DNA of 9,111 nucleotides from Hyphomonadaceae bacterium (GCA_030696545.1 JAUYSA010000397.1:1-9111); one strand, 5' to 3'; shown: positions 1 through 6,859, counted from the first letter of the stretch. Notes: generated by a model from the sequence alone, not told the origin. A program made the numbers and translations.

Positions 1-14
1 CTGACTCCGATCAT
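1..14 (-). CDS. possible 5' end of a divergent gene, cut by the window edge
   Basis: On the - strand an ATG at 14-12 is followed by three sense codons (Ile-Gly-Val) before the window ends. A purine-rich stretch (15-29 on the + strand, reading GAGGGAGAGGTGGGT on the - strand) lies just upstream and could serve as a ribosome binding site. This would leave about 114 bp between it and the + strand membrane-protein gene, a normal size for a divergent promoter region. Only four codons are visible, so the call rests on start and binding-site geometry and no product can be proposed. Confidence 0.2.
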
Positions 15-67
15 ACCCACCTCTCCCTCACGTGAACCAGCGAGAAGGCGCCGCCCGGCGGATGTGC

Positions 68-96
68 TTGACACGCCCCGCTCCCCCGAACCAATG
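68..96 (+). promoter_or_regulatory. weak promoter candidate for the membrane-protein pair
   Basis: A perfect TTGACA (68-73) is preceded by C, as is common in alphaproteobacterial housekeeping promoters. At 17 bp spacing the -10 position (91-96, CCAATG) matches the consensus poorly. A start near 103 would give a leader of about 26 nt with the ribosome binding site at 113-119. The -35 is convincing and the -10 is not. Confidence 0.3.
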
Positions 97-128
97 GCGG
101 CACACGTTCGTCGGGGAGGCGTCGGGGT

Positions 129-848
129 TTGTTTCACGATCTGCTTCAATGGCTGCAGGATGTTCCGGGCGCCACCGACGGCGACCCGTCGACATCATGG
201 AGCCAGCAACTCGCTGGCTCGCTCCACCTGTGGGCGCTGACCGAGGGCACGCACGTCCTCTCCCTCATGCTGTTCGCCGGCACCATCCTGATGGTCGACC
301 TGCGCATGTTGGGTCTCGCCTTCCGGAACGTCCCCTACTCGACGCTGAACAACAAGATTCTGCCGCTCACCATCGCGGGCTTCGTGCTGGTGATGCTCAC
401 CGGCCTCGTTCTCTTCTTCTCGAACCCGGTCCATTATTATCACTCGGTCTGGTTCCGCGCGAAGATGATCTTCCTCGTCCTCGCCGCCGCGAACATTTTC
501 TGGTTCCACTTCCGCGTCCACAGGACCGTCGCCGAATGGGATGACCGCCCCAGCCCGCCCGCCGCAGTGAAGCTCGCGGCCGGGGTCTCGCTCGCCTCGT
601 GGATCTTCGTGATCATCTTCGGCCGCCTTACCGCCTTCGTCTTCTTCGAGTGCGAGAACATGCCGCCCGGCTCGCTCGGATACGCTTTCGCTGAATGCGA
701 ATCCGAAATGCGCGCCGCCAACGAAGCCGCCGAGGAATACAGCGAGGAGCCGACAGAAGAGACCGGCGAGGAAACCGTCGACGAACCAGCTGCTGACGAA
801 TCGACCGAAGCTCCAGCCGAAGCCCCCGCAACAGAGCCGCAGGAGTAA
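129..848 (+). CDS. four-TM membrane protein, DUF6644-like, with acidic C-terminal tail
   Basis: Predicted inner-membrane protein of 239 residues. Hydrophobic segments lie at about 34-58, 76-97, 110-128 and 148-172. The first carries a THVLSL stretch (His43) and ends in a DLRMLG motif (57-62), the pattern I associate with the DUF6644 family of unknown function. The tail after residue 189 is soluble and strongly acidic (Glu/Asp/Ala/Pro/Thr), low in complexity, and absent from the next gene. The start is a TTG at 129; no in-frame ATG lies nearby upstream, and a GGGGAGG ribosome binding site (113-119) is well spaced for it. The next start follows the stop by 2 bp, with its AGGAG inside the last codons of this gene, so the two are an operon and probably translationally coupled. 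The histidines in membrane segments could bind haem, but that is speculation. Confidence 0.85.
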   Translation: MFHDLLQWLQDVPGATDGDPSTSWSQQLAGSLHLWALTEGTHVLSLMLFAGTILMVDLRMLGLAFRNVPYSTLNNKILPLTIAGFVLVMLTGLVLFFSNPVHYYHSVWFRAKMIFLVLAAANIFWFHFRVHRTVAEWDDRPSPPAAVKLAAGVSLASWIFVIIFGRLTAFVFFECENMPPGSLGYAFAECESEMRAANEAAEEYSEEPTEETGEETVDEPAADESTEAPAEAPATEPQE

Positions 849-850
849 CG

Positions 851-1699
851 ATGAATTTCGCGACTCTCCTGCCAGAGCTCAAGCCCGCGCTCGACGCCCT
901 CGCCACGATGTGGCCCGTCCCGCTGATCAAGGAATCCAGCTGGGCGATGCCGGCCATCCTGTGCCTGCACGTCCTCTCCCTCACCGTGCTCGGCGGCGCC
1001 ACGCTCCTGCCCGCCCTGCGCCTGATGGGCGTCGGCATGACCAGCGTATCGCCATCCTCCATCGAGAAAACGGTGCGCCCATGGCTGTGGGGCGCGCTGA
1101 TCGTGCTCGCCATCACCGGCCTCATCATGGTCGCCGTCAACCCGATGAAGGTCTATCGCTCGCCCGCCTTCTTCGTGAAGACCCTCGCACTCGCGCCTGC
1201 CCTGATGCTGTCCCTCGGCGTCATCCGCTCCATCGCCAGCCGCGACGGCGTCCTCACACAGCAGGCGCGCATCCTCGCCGCCATCGCCGCCGCCTTCTGG
1301 GGCGCCACGATCCTTATCTTCGCCACGTCCTTCTTCGCCGCGCCCGGTACGCTCCACATCACCATCGCCGGGTGGCTGATCGTCATGGCGTTCGGCGCGA
1401 ACCGCACGCGCATCGTGCTCGGCGCGATCACGGCAGTCATCATCGTGTGGATGTTCCTCTCGACCATGCTGCTGCACAACGCGCTCGATGACTATGACCT
1501 CGTCATGGAGATCGACCGCTACACCGCGCGCCTCACCGCCCTCATCGTCGGCTTCTTCCTGATCTGGGAATTCACCCGCACGCGTCCTGCAGAAACAGCG
1601 CCGATCGCCAACCGCCTCATCGGCATCCTCGCCATCCTCGCCTGGATCACAGTCGCCGCCGCCGGCCGCTGGATCGGCCTCGGCGGCAGCGGAGGCTGA
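851..1699 (+). CDS. multi-pass membrane protein, DUF6644-like, paralog of the preceding gene
   Basis: Predicted inner-membrane protein of 282 residues with about seven hydrophobic segments (roughly 33-58, 77-97, 106-126, 140-164, 168-184, 186-208, 227-242, with a further one at 255-272). Its first 125 residues parallel the upstream protein: LHVLSL (39-44) against THVLSL, ALRLMG (55-60) against DLRMLG, then a TGL(I/V) segment followed by Asn-Pro, an aromatic turn and Ser-x-x-Phe. The second half has additional membrane segments. An AGGAG at 841-845 lies 5 nt before the ATG. The function is unknown; a shared complex with the upstream paralog is an inference from position and coupling. The stop is 6 bp from the stop of a convergent gene. 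Confidence 0.85.
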   Translation: MNFATLLPELKPALDALATMWPVPLIKESSWAMPAILCLHVLSLTVLGGATLLPALRLMGVGMTSVSPSSIEKTVRPWLWGALIVLAITGLIMVAVNPMKVYRSPAFFVKTLALAPALMLSLGVIRSIASRDGVLTQQARILAAIAAAFWGATILIFATSFFAAPGTLHITIAGWLIVMAFGANRTRIVLGAITAVIIVWMFLSTMLLHNALDDYDLVMEIDRYTARLTALIVGFFLIWEFTRTRPAETAPIANRLIGILAILAWITVAAAGRWIGLGGSGG

Positions 1700-1705
1700 T
1701 ACGGC

Positions 1706-2104
1706 CTAGGCCGGGCAAACCTGCGCGATCCGCTTGTCCAGCTGCGAGACCATCCCCATCCACGTGCCGGACATCTCGTCGATCTTGTTCGCGCGGCCGA
1801 TTGCCGTCGCCGCATCCGCCGACGCCAGCATCACCTGCTCTCGCTGCTGCGCCAGCAGGCCCAGCACCGTCTGCGTCTCCGCGCGGGACTTCGTGAAGCC
1901 AGCGCAGGCGCCAGCCCTGTCATTCGCCTGCATCGCGGCCGTGCCCTTGCCGCCCTCGGCCTTGGCCGCCTCCGTATGCGCCTGCAGCTCCACCGACAGC
2001 GCCTTCACCTTTGCCTCGGCCTGCTCCAGCATACCCTGCGCGCTGGCCACGCCGCCAAGCACACCCGCACCCACAGCGATCACAGCCGCAACACGAACCA
2101 GCAT
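1706..2104 (-). CDS. small exported protein of unknown function with two cysteines
   Basis: A 132-residue protein with a clear N-terminal signal peptide (hydrophobic core about 5-19, likely cleavage after Ala-Ser-Ala at 20-22), so it is probably periplasmic. The mature part is Ala/Gln/Glu/Lys-rich and probably helical, with possible coiled-coil character around 26-50 and 72-105. Only two cysteines remain (Cys67 and Cys130, near the end) and they could form a disulfide. The ATG at 2104 has an AAGGGGAGA ribosome binding site about 7 nt upstream. It lies 71 bp downstream of the CPBP protease gene on the same strand, so it may be the last gene of that transcript or have its own promoter. I do not recognise a family. 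Confidence 0.8.
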   Translation of the reverse strand: MLVRVAAVIAVGAGVLGGVASAQGMLEQAEAKVKALSVELQAHTEAAKAEGGKGTAAMQANDRAGACAGFTKSRAETQTVLGLLAQQREQVMLASADAATAIGRANKIDEMSGTWMGMVSQLDKRIAQVCPA

Positions 2105-2175
2105 CCAGAATCTCCCCTTTGCCCGCCCACGCTAGCCGACGACGCTGCCGAACGAAACAGCCTGCATCAGCTGCA

Positions 2176-2922
2176 TCACGCTGAGCCCGGCTCTTCTTCC
2201 CGCCGCGCCAGCCACGTCATCTCGCCACCGGCCAGATCGATCACCGTGTGCAGCAACATCGCCGGAAAAAGCGACCCGCTCACCATCACCAGTGCGGTCA
2301 TCACCGCCCCCGCCACAGCCACGCCCGCCAGCGCCCGCACGTTTTCCTGATAGAGATGCGAAAGCGTGAACACCACCAGCGCGCACCCCGCCGCCGCCCA
2401 TATCGGCATCCAGTGCGCAAACGCCCAGATCAGGAACCCGCGGAAGACGATCTCCTCGCCAACTCCCGCGCTCAACGCCACAACCCGAAACCACCCCATC
2501 TCCCGCCGCGTCGTCGGCAACATCGCCTTCACGCCCGCCTGCCCGGCCAGTTGCTTCACAAGCTGCGCCCGCGCCTTCGCACTCCGGCGCAACATCACTA
2601 TCTGCGAGGCATAGGCAGCGCTCGCCAGAACCGCGAACCCCATCGCGCCCCAGAAAGTCAGGCTGAACGGCGCATCCAGACCAAGCCCGGCCAGCGGACG
2701 CGAAGCGCCCATCCAGATCGCCAGCACAACAGCCGTCGCGCCCCAGAGAAAAATCAGCGCCTCGCGATACTGCGCTGCCAGCGCCTTCGCCTGCCCCTCT
2801 GCCTCGCGCCGCTTGTCACGCCCGTGCCCGATCCAGCCATACAGCGGCACAACAACGCTCAACAGCACCACCGCCGCAACGTCGAACCCCGTCAGGGACG
2901 CAAGAGGCAAGACAGGAAACAT
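2176..2922 (-). CDS. CPBP-family intramembrane metalloprotease (CAAX protease-like)
   Basis: A 248-residue membrane protein with the three motifs of the CPBP/Abi family of intramembrane glutamic/metallo-proteases: EEIVFRG at 156-162 (Glu156, Glu157, Arg161), FTLSH at 185-189 (His189), and HTVID at 225-229 (His225, Asp229). All catalytic positions are present, so it looks active. Hydrophobic segments occur at about 10-30, 55-72, 88-108, 145-168, 172-190 and 196-230, with a basic, charged cytoplasmic loop at 32-54. Family members cleave prenylated or membrane substrates, or act in bacteriocin self-immunity; the substrate here cannot be told. The gene starts 28 bp after the stop of the oxidoreductase gene. 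The ribosome binding site before the ATG is only a G-run, so the start is less certain than the frame. Confidence 0.88.
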   Translation of the reverse strand: MFPVLPLASLTGFDVAAVVLLSVVVPLYGWIGHGRDKRREAEGQAKALAAQYREALIFLWGATAVVLAIWMGASRPLAGLGLDAPFSLTFWGAMGFAVLASAAYASQIVMLRRSAKARAQLVKQLAGQAGVKAMLPTTRREMGWFRVVALSAGVGEEIVFRGFLIWAFAHWMPIWAAAGCALVVFTLSHLYQENVRALAGVAVAGAVMTALVMVSGSLFPAMLLHTVIDLAGGEMTWLARREEEPGSA

Positions 2923-2950
2923 CGCAGCCCCCCGAATTTCAGCCGCGCCC

Positions 2951-3934
2951 CTACTCCGCCACCCGGATCAGCATCTTCCCGCTATTGCGTCCCTCGAATA
3001 GCCCGATCAGACCTTCCGGCGCGCGCGCGAAGCCGTCGAGGATCGTCTCCTGGTATTTGATCTGCCCGCTCTTCAGCCAGCCCGTCATGTCGGACACGAA
3101 CTGCGCATTGAGATGCGCGAAGTCCGTCGCCACGAACCCCTCCATCCGGATGCGCTTGTAGATCATGTTGAACAGCCCGTTCACGCCCTCGCCGCCGCCA
3201 TTATAGGTCGAGATCATGCCGCACACCGGAATGCGCCCATGCACATTCATGCGCGGCAGCGCGGCATCGAGATGCGCCCCGCCGACGTTCTCGAAATAGA
3301 CATCGATCCCCTTGGGCGTCGCCGCTTCCAGCGCCTTGGCCAGATCCTGCGTCTTGTAGTTGATCACCGCATCCAGCCCGGCTTCATCACGCAGCCACTT
3401 CGCCTTGTCGTCCGCCCCCGTCGAGCCGACCACATAGCAGCCCTTGATCTTCGCGATCTGCGCCACGACTGAACCCACGGCCCCGCCAGCGGTCGAGACG
3501 AACACCTGCTCGCCCTCCTTCAGCTTGCCGGTTTCCAGCAGCCCGCCATAAGCCGTGATCCCCGTGCCGCCGAGCGCGTGCATGTAAACCGACAGCGGCA
3601 ACGCCGGATCGCGCTCCAACGGCATCAACCCCTGCCCATTGCTGACGAACACCTCGCGGAAACCAGCCCAGTGCTTCACCAGCTGGCCCTCCGCGAACTT
3701 CGGATGGCGCGATTCAACCACCCGTCCGATCCCGCCGCCCAGCAGGGCCACGCCCAGCGCCTGATCCGCATTCAGCCGCGGCCGCATGTACGGATCGACT
3801 GACATGATCAGCGTCTGCACCCGCACCTCGCCCTCGCCAGTCGCGGCCACATCCACCGGCTCCAACGCAAAATCCGCCGCCACCGGCACACCCTGCGGAC
3901 GTCTCACAAGATGGATCTCACGGCTGCCGGTCAT
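2951..3934 (-). CDS. NADP-dependent oxidoreductase, zinc-free MDR family (PTGR/CurA-like)
   Basis: A 327-residue medium-chain dehydrogenase/reductase of the leukotriene B4 dehydrogenase / prostaglandin reductase / CurA type, which reduces activated double bonds of enones and enals with NADPH. Supporting features are the SVDPYMRPR signature (45-53), the nucleotide-binding loop AGGAVGSVVAQIAK (149-162), ENVGG (215-219), a PVCGMIS strand (236-242) and the C-terminal NSGKMLIRV (317-325). The catalytic-zinc cysteines of classical alcohol dehydrogenases are absent, as expected for this subgroup. It should be cytoplasmic and is of normal family length. The ATG at 3934 has AGGAG 8 nt upstream. It lies 39 bp after the dienelactone hydrolase gene and 28 bp before the protease gene. 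The exact substrate is unknown. Confidence 0.93.
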   Translation of the reverse strand: MTGSREIHLVRRPQGVPVAADFALEPVDVAATGEGEVRVQTLIMSVDPYMRPRLNADQALGVALLGGGIGRVVESRHPKFAEGQLVKHWAGFREVFVSNGQGLMPLERDPALPLSVYMHALGGTGITAYGGLLETGKLKEGEQVFVSTAGGAVGSVVAQIAKIKGCYVVGSTGADDKAKWLRDEAGLDAVINYKTQDLAKALEAATPKGIDVYFENVGGAHLDAALPRMNVHGRIPVCGMISTYNGGGEGVNGLFNMIYKRIRMEGFVATDFAHLNAQFVSDMTGWLKSGQIKYQETILDGFARAPEGLIGLFEGRNSGKMLIRVAE

Positions 3935-3973
3935 CGAATGCTCCTGAACACAAAACGCGTACGCAAACCCGCC

Positions 3974-4882
3974 CTAGGCGCGGGCATACTTGTTGAACCA
4001 GTTGATCATGTTGGTCCACGCCTCGGCCGCCGTCGCCTTGTTATACCGCTCCGGCGTTGCGTCATTGAAGAAGCCATGCACCGAGTTGGGGTAGAGATGC
4101 CCCTCGTGGACGATGTTGTTCTTCTGCAGCTCGGCGATCTGGGCGGGATAGGCGTTCGCCAGATTGATATCGAGGGCGCCATGGTTGACCAGGATCGCAG
4201 CCTTGATCTTCGGCACATCAGCAGGCGGCGTCTGCGCGCCATAGAAAGGCGCCGCCGCCGCCAGCTCCTCGCCCATGATGGCCGCCAGCTGGTTCGACAG
4301 CGCGCCGCCAAAACAGAACCCCGTCGCGGCAATCTTGCCGGAACAGTCCGCACGCCCCTTCAACCAGCGCGCCGCGTTCACGAAGTCCCGCGTCCGCTTG
4401 GCCGGGTCGAGCTGGCTGAACAACTGGCCTCCCCTGAAATCGTCGCCCGGATAACCACCCACCGAGGTCAGCGCATCCGGCGCGAACGCCATGAAATTCT
4501 CCAGCGCGAAACGCCGCGCCACATCCATTGTGTGCGGATTCAGCCCCCGGTTCTCATGGATGACGATAACGCCCGGCAGCTTCGCCGGCGTGGCAGTGCG
4601 CGTATCGGCGCTGAACGGGCGCACCAGATAGCCGCGTATCGTGCCATTGCCATCGGGCGACGGCACGGTCTCCCACGTCGCCTTGATGCGGTTGTCATCG
4701 TCGCGGATCTGCTGCGCCTCCGAGTATTTCGGCATCAGGGCCTCGATGATCACCCCGCTGGTCAGCCCCGCAACCGCAAAGCCCTTCACGCCGCTGACAA
4801 AAGCCCGCCGGCTGATCTCGCCATGGATAAAACGCGTGTAGAGCTCAACGGCCTCAGCCGGAATCTTCGACTTGTCGGTCAT
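3974..4882 (-). CDS. Tat-exported dienelactone hydrolase family protein
   Basis: A 302-residue alpha/beta hydrolase of the dienelactone hydrolase (carboxymethylenebutenolidase) family. The expected active-site residues are visible: HENRG (109-113, Glu110), the nucleophile elbow GFCFGG (188-193, Cys190), Asp238 in GALD and His269 in SVHGFF. The N-terminus carries a twin-arginine motif, SRRAFVSG (24-31), before a weakly hydrophobic stretch (33-48), so folded export by Tat is likely. The motif sits after about 23 residues, a long n-region that I recall as typical of this subgroup. The ATG at 4882 has GGAGGA 8 nt upstream; a second ATG 5 nt further upstream is out of frame. It is the first gene of the minus-strand run. 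Family members hydrolyse dienelactones or related esters; the physiological substrate here is unknown. Confidence 0.92.
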   Translation of the reverse strand: MTDKSKIPAEAVELYTRFIHGEISRRAFVSGVKGFAVAGLTSGVIIEALMPKYSEAQQIRDDDNRIKATWETVPSPDGNGTIRGYLVRPFSADTRTATPAKLPGVIVIHENRGLNPHTMDVARRFALENFMAFAPDALTSVGGYPGDDFRGGQLFSQLDPAKRTRDFVNAARWLKGRADCSGKIAATGFCFGGALSNQLAAIMGEELAAAAPFYGAQTPPADVPKIKAAILVNHGALDINLANAYPAQIAELQKNNIVHEGHLYPNSVHGFFNDATPERYNKATAAEAWTNMINWFNKYARA

Positions 4883-5091
4883 GGCATGGATCCTCCGCCG
4901 GAAGCGAAAACCTTACCACCCGTCTTCGCCATGAGAAGGCAGGACGCGAACACAACTTGCTGCGCAGCGCGCGTCTCGAGGCGCCCCGGCGCCCTCGCGA
5001 CCACAAGCGTAACGGGCCTTACCCAACGGACCATTCAGGATGGGTTCACCGCCCGGCTCACACGCTGCCCGCATAATAAAGGAGCAAAAAC

Positions 5092-5496
5092 ATGATACGC
5101 AGAAGCCGTACCTTCCTTCTGGCGGCCAGCCTCGTCGCCGGTCTTGCCGTTGCCGGCGTCGCCGTCGCGCAAAGCAACAACACCAGCACCAACACCTCCA
5201 CCAATACGAGTTCCGATCCACGGTCGAGCAATTCCAGCTCGAACTCCTCGTCCAATCAGTCACGCTCATCCGAAGGCGTGCGCGACGTCCGCATCGACCA
5301 GCGCATCGACCGCCGCGGCGGCGACACGCGCTACGAACTCCGCGAATACCGGCGCGATGATCGCGGCGTCGCCACCTACAGCTATCGCAGCCACGACCGC
5401 GATGACGATGATCGCAACCTGCGCGGCCGCGACGACGACGATGATCGCTGGGACGACGACCGCGATGACGACCGGGACGATCGCGACGACGACTGA
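5092..5496 (+). CDS. small exported protein with Asn/Ser/Thr-rich region and Asp/Arg-rich tail
   Basis: A 134-residue protein with a textbook signal peptide (Arg-rich start, hydrophobic 8-24, likely cleavage after Ala-Val-Ala at 24-26). The mature chain has three zones: a low-complexity Ser/Asn/Thr stretch (27-60), a mixed charged zone (61-100, Arg-rich with several Tyr), and a tail (101-134) in which I count 21 Asp and 8 Arg among 34 residues. No family is recognised. Acidic runs of this kind can bind calcium or other cations, and the first zone looks like a flexible linker; both are inferences. The ATG has AAGGAG (5079-5084) 7 nt upstream. The gene is divergent from the hydrolase gene, with a 209-bp spacer in which I see no convincing promoter for either side, and ends just before a strong hairpin. 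Confidence 0.85.
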   Translation: MIRRSRTFLLAASLVAGLAVAGVAVAQSNNTSTNTSTNTSSDPRSSNSSSNSSSNQSRSSEGVRDVRIDQRIDRRGGDTRYELREYRRDDRGVATYSYRSHDRDDDDRNLRGRDDDDDRWDDDRDDDRDDRDDD

Positions 5497-5515
5497 TCCT
5501 TCTGCATTCTGAAAC

Positions 5516-5558
5516 CGCGTAACTCTTCGGGCGACGGTTCCGCCTGAAGAGTTACGCG
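5516..5558. terminator. long hairpin between convergent genes, probable bidirectional terminator
   Basis: Left arm 5516-5533 and right arm 5541-5558 pair over 18 positions with a single G-U and a 7-nt loop (5534-5540). The stem starts 20 nt after the stop of the Asp/Arg-rich protein gene and about 110 nt beyond the stop of the convergent DUF1801 gene. A run of Ts is nearly missing: GATTTCC follows on the + strand and GGTTTC on the - strand. It may therefore be a factor-assisted terminator, an mRNA-stabilising structure or a repeated extragenic palindrome. Confidence 0.6.
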
Positions 5559-5669
5559 CCGATTTCCTCACCCGCGTGCGTGGTTCCGGTTAGGCGCCAG
5601 AAGACCTGGCCCGCCCGTCCGGCTCAACGTCCTGGCCGCCGGCTTGTGGCAGCATTCCGCCCTCTCAGC

Positions 5670-6020
5670 TCACAGCCCCTGAGCCTTCCTCGAAGCCAGT
5701 GCGAGTTTTTTGGCGAGCGCATCCGGCATCGGATTGGCCGGCGAAAAGGTGACGCCGGTCTTGGTCGGCTTCAGCCCCGCCTTGGCAATCGCGTCGGCAT
5801 GCGCGCTGATGGCGGCTGCAGAAACATAAAGCCCGCACTGCTTGCTGAACGCCGCATACCCCGCGACGATCGCCTTCCCGATCCTGAACCCCGGCATCTT
5901 GTAAGCGATGATCTCTTCGGCATCCGGTAACGCCCGCGCCAGCTGCTCCCGCAACCGAAAAAGCAACGGCCGCAGCTCCTCCGGCGCCTGAGCAATATAA
6001 GCGTCGTGATCAGCAGGCAT
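5670..6020 (-). CDS. DUF1801 family protein (YdhG-like)
   Basis: A 116-residue soluble protein with the DUF1801/YdhG-like pattern: an N-terminal helical part with repeated Leu and Arg (PLLFRLREQLARALPDAEE), then IAYKMPGFRIGK (38-49), the typical Tyr-x-Met-Pro-x-Phe turn, a VAGYAAFSKQCGLYV strand region (52-66), and a C-terminal GVTFSP segment followed by a Lys/Ala-rich helix. Some relatives have been described as frataxin-like iron chaperones, but the function is not settled and none should be assumed here. Its length is normal. The ATG at 6020 has no clear Shine-Dalgarno; instead a small palindrome (GAAC-AC-GTTC, 6023-6032) sits there. It follows the exported-protein gene by 51 bp on the same strand. 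Confidence 0.85.
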   Translation of the reverse strand: MPADHDAYIAQAPEELRPLLFRLREQLARALPDAEEIIAYKMPGFRIGKAIVAGYAAFSKQCGLYVSAAAISAHADAIAKAGLKPTKTGVTFSPANPMPDALAKKLALASRKAQGL

Positions 6021-6071
6021 CGGAACACGTTCTCACGTAAGCAGCAGTCAGGGCAAAGCCAGACGCCACCA

Positions 6072-6653
6072 TCATTCAGATACCACCTTGAAGCGAAGCG
6101 AATCCAGAAGCTTGAGCACTGCCTCCACGTCTGCCGGGCGAGCATTCGGCGCGACGCTGCAGGACAGCTCCTGATGCAAGGCGCCATCCGGCTTGAAGAC
6201 AATAAAGGCGCGATAGAAAACACGCATCGACGGCGCGGATGAATCGACGACCATGGTCGCTACACGGAAAGCGCCTGCCATCTCATTGGACGAGTGTCTC
6301 ACATGATCTGGATCATAGCCCATTCGGGCCGCCCATTTATCCGCAGCATATTGCGATATAACGGTATTGGCGCTGGACTGATCGACAACTTGGGGAAAAT
6401 CCAGCGGGGTCTCGAATATGACACATCGCCCCAAGCGATCGTTGCGTTTGCGCGGTTCGAACGTGATGATCGCCGGCCGATTGCCAAACGAAAATGGCTT
6501 GCCGGGTTTCCACCCCGCGCCCTCATGATTCAGCCAGTACAAACCACTGGGATGCGCCCAGACGCCGGCTTCCTGAGCGACTGAATGGGGCGGGCTCATC
6601 CAAGCCGCAACCGCCAGCACCGCAAGCTTCAATGCGATTGGAAAATTTTTCAT
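6072..6653 (-). CDS. exported protein of unknown function
   Basis: A 193-residue protein when started at the ATG at 6653, which puts a signal peptide exactly at the N-terminus (Lys-Asn, hydrophobic 5-19, cleavage near Ser-Val-Ala at 24-26). The frame is open for 37 more codons upstream, but that extension is Arg/Cys-rich, would bury the signal sequence and crosses the likely promoter, so I reject it. The mature part begins with a Trp/Gly/His-rich segment (32-58, including NHEGAGWK at 42-49) and has two cysteines (Cys77, Cys165) that could form a disulfide. It ends in LKLLDSLRF (180-188), a closing helix common in small periplasmic proteins. No family is recognised. The ribosome binding site is weak (GGGGTGCGG). 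It may be co-transcribed with the DUF1801 gene downstream. Confidence 0.8.
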   Translation of the reverse strand: MKNFPIALKLAVLAVAAWMSPPHSVAQEAGVWAHPSGLYWLNHEGAGWKPGKPFSFGNRPAIITFEPRKRNDRLGRCVIFETPLDFPQVVDQSSANTVISQYAADKWAARMGYDPDHVRHSSNEMAGAFRVATMVVDSSAPSMRVFYRAFIVFKPDGALHQELSCSVAPNARPADVEAVLKLLDSLRFKVVSE

Positions 6654-6681
6654 CCGCACCCCGGCACACGCATCGAACCTG

Positions 6682-6709
6682 ATCGTATCTTTTGTGTATC
6701 GGCCCGCAA
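6682..6709 (-). promoter_or_regulatory. weak promoter candidate for the exported protein at 6653
   Basis: On the - strand TTGCGG (6709-6704) and TACGAT (6687-6682) are separated by 16 bp. They would give a leader of about 25 nt before the ATG at 6653. Both hexamers are degenerate, so the evidence is mainly spacing and position. Confidence 0.25.
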
Positions 6710-6745
6710 GGCATCGCACACTTCTCGGCAACGTACCGCCCCGCA

Positions 6746-6757
6746 ATTCCGCGGAAT
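6746..6757. promoter_or_regulatory. 12-bp perfect palindrome in a divergent intergenic region, possible operator
   Basis: ATTCCGCGGAAT is a perfect palindrome near the middle of the 206-bp region between the divergent genes starting at 6653 (-) and 6860 (+). It lies upstream of the -35 candidate of the minus-strand gene. It could bind a dimeric regulator acting on either gene, but no regulator gene is nearby and 12-bp palindromes do occur by chance. Confidence 0.25.
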
Positions 6758-6847
6758 CCCGCATAGCTTTCCGGCCACATTCCCAATCCCATCAAGGCCC
6801 CACCTGTAGGATGGCGATACACACGCCCCCGCCCTCTCCGGCGGCCT

Positions 6848-6853
6848 TATATT
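6848..6853 (+). promoter_or_regulatory. -10 element candidate for a leaderless transcript
   Basis: TATATT stands out in GC-rich surroundings. If transcription starts at the A of the ATG at 6860, this hexamer occupies exactly -12 to -7. No TTGACA-like -35 is seen at the matching distance, and no ribosome binding site precedes the ATG, which fits a leaderless mRNA. Confidence 0.35.
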
Positions 6854-6859
6854 GTGCGG

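Noticed and set aside
32..544. 170-codon open frame on the + strand overlapping the first membrane protein
   Set aside because: Low-complexity Arg/His/Pro product in another frame; the overlapping frame has membrane segments, a family motif and a better ribosome binding site.
440..1477. 345-codon open frame on the - strand
   Set aside because: It is antisense to the two membrane proteins. The product is a Gly/Asp/His/Arg-rich string without domain features; the + strand has membrane segments and good ribosome binding sites.
1702..1713. Perfect palindrome CGGCCTAGGCCG between the convergent stops at 1699 and 1706
   Set aside because: It has no loop and no T-run and includes the stop codon of the minus-strand gene, so it is not a credible terminator; 12 bp of G/C-rich symmetry may be chance.
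2248..3060. 270-codon open frame on the + strand
   Set aside because: It is antisense to the CPBP protease gene, whose catalytic motifs are all intact; the product is His/Arg/Pro-rich and featureless.
5009..5022. GTAA-N6-TTAC inverted repeat upstream of the Asp/Arg-rich protein gene
   Set aside because: Four-base half-sites occur by chance in a 209-bp spacer, and no promoter hexamers accompany it.
3911..5095. 394-codon open frame on the + strand
   Set aside because: It lies opposite the hydrolase and the start of the oxidoreductase. The product is Arg/His/Pro-rich without motifs, as expected for the antisense of GC-rich genes, while the opposite strand encodes clear enzymes.
6023..6032. GAACACGTTC palindrome just before the DUF1801 start
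   Set aside because: Too short, with a 4-bp half-site, to call an operator without comparative data.
6654..6764. N-terminal extension of the exported protein to an ATG at 6764
   Set aside because: It would place 37 Arg/Cys-rich residues before an otherwise perfect signal peptide and covers the likely promoter region.
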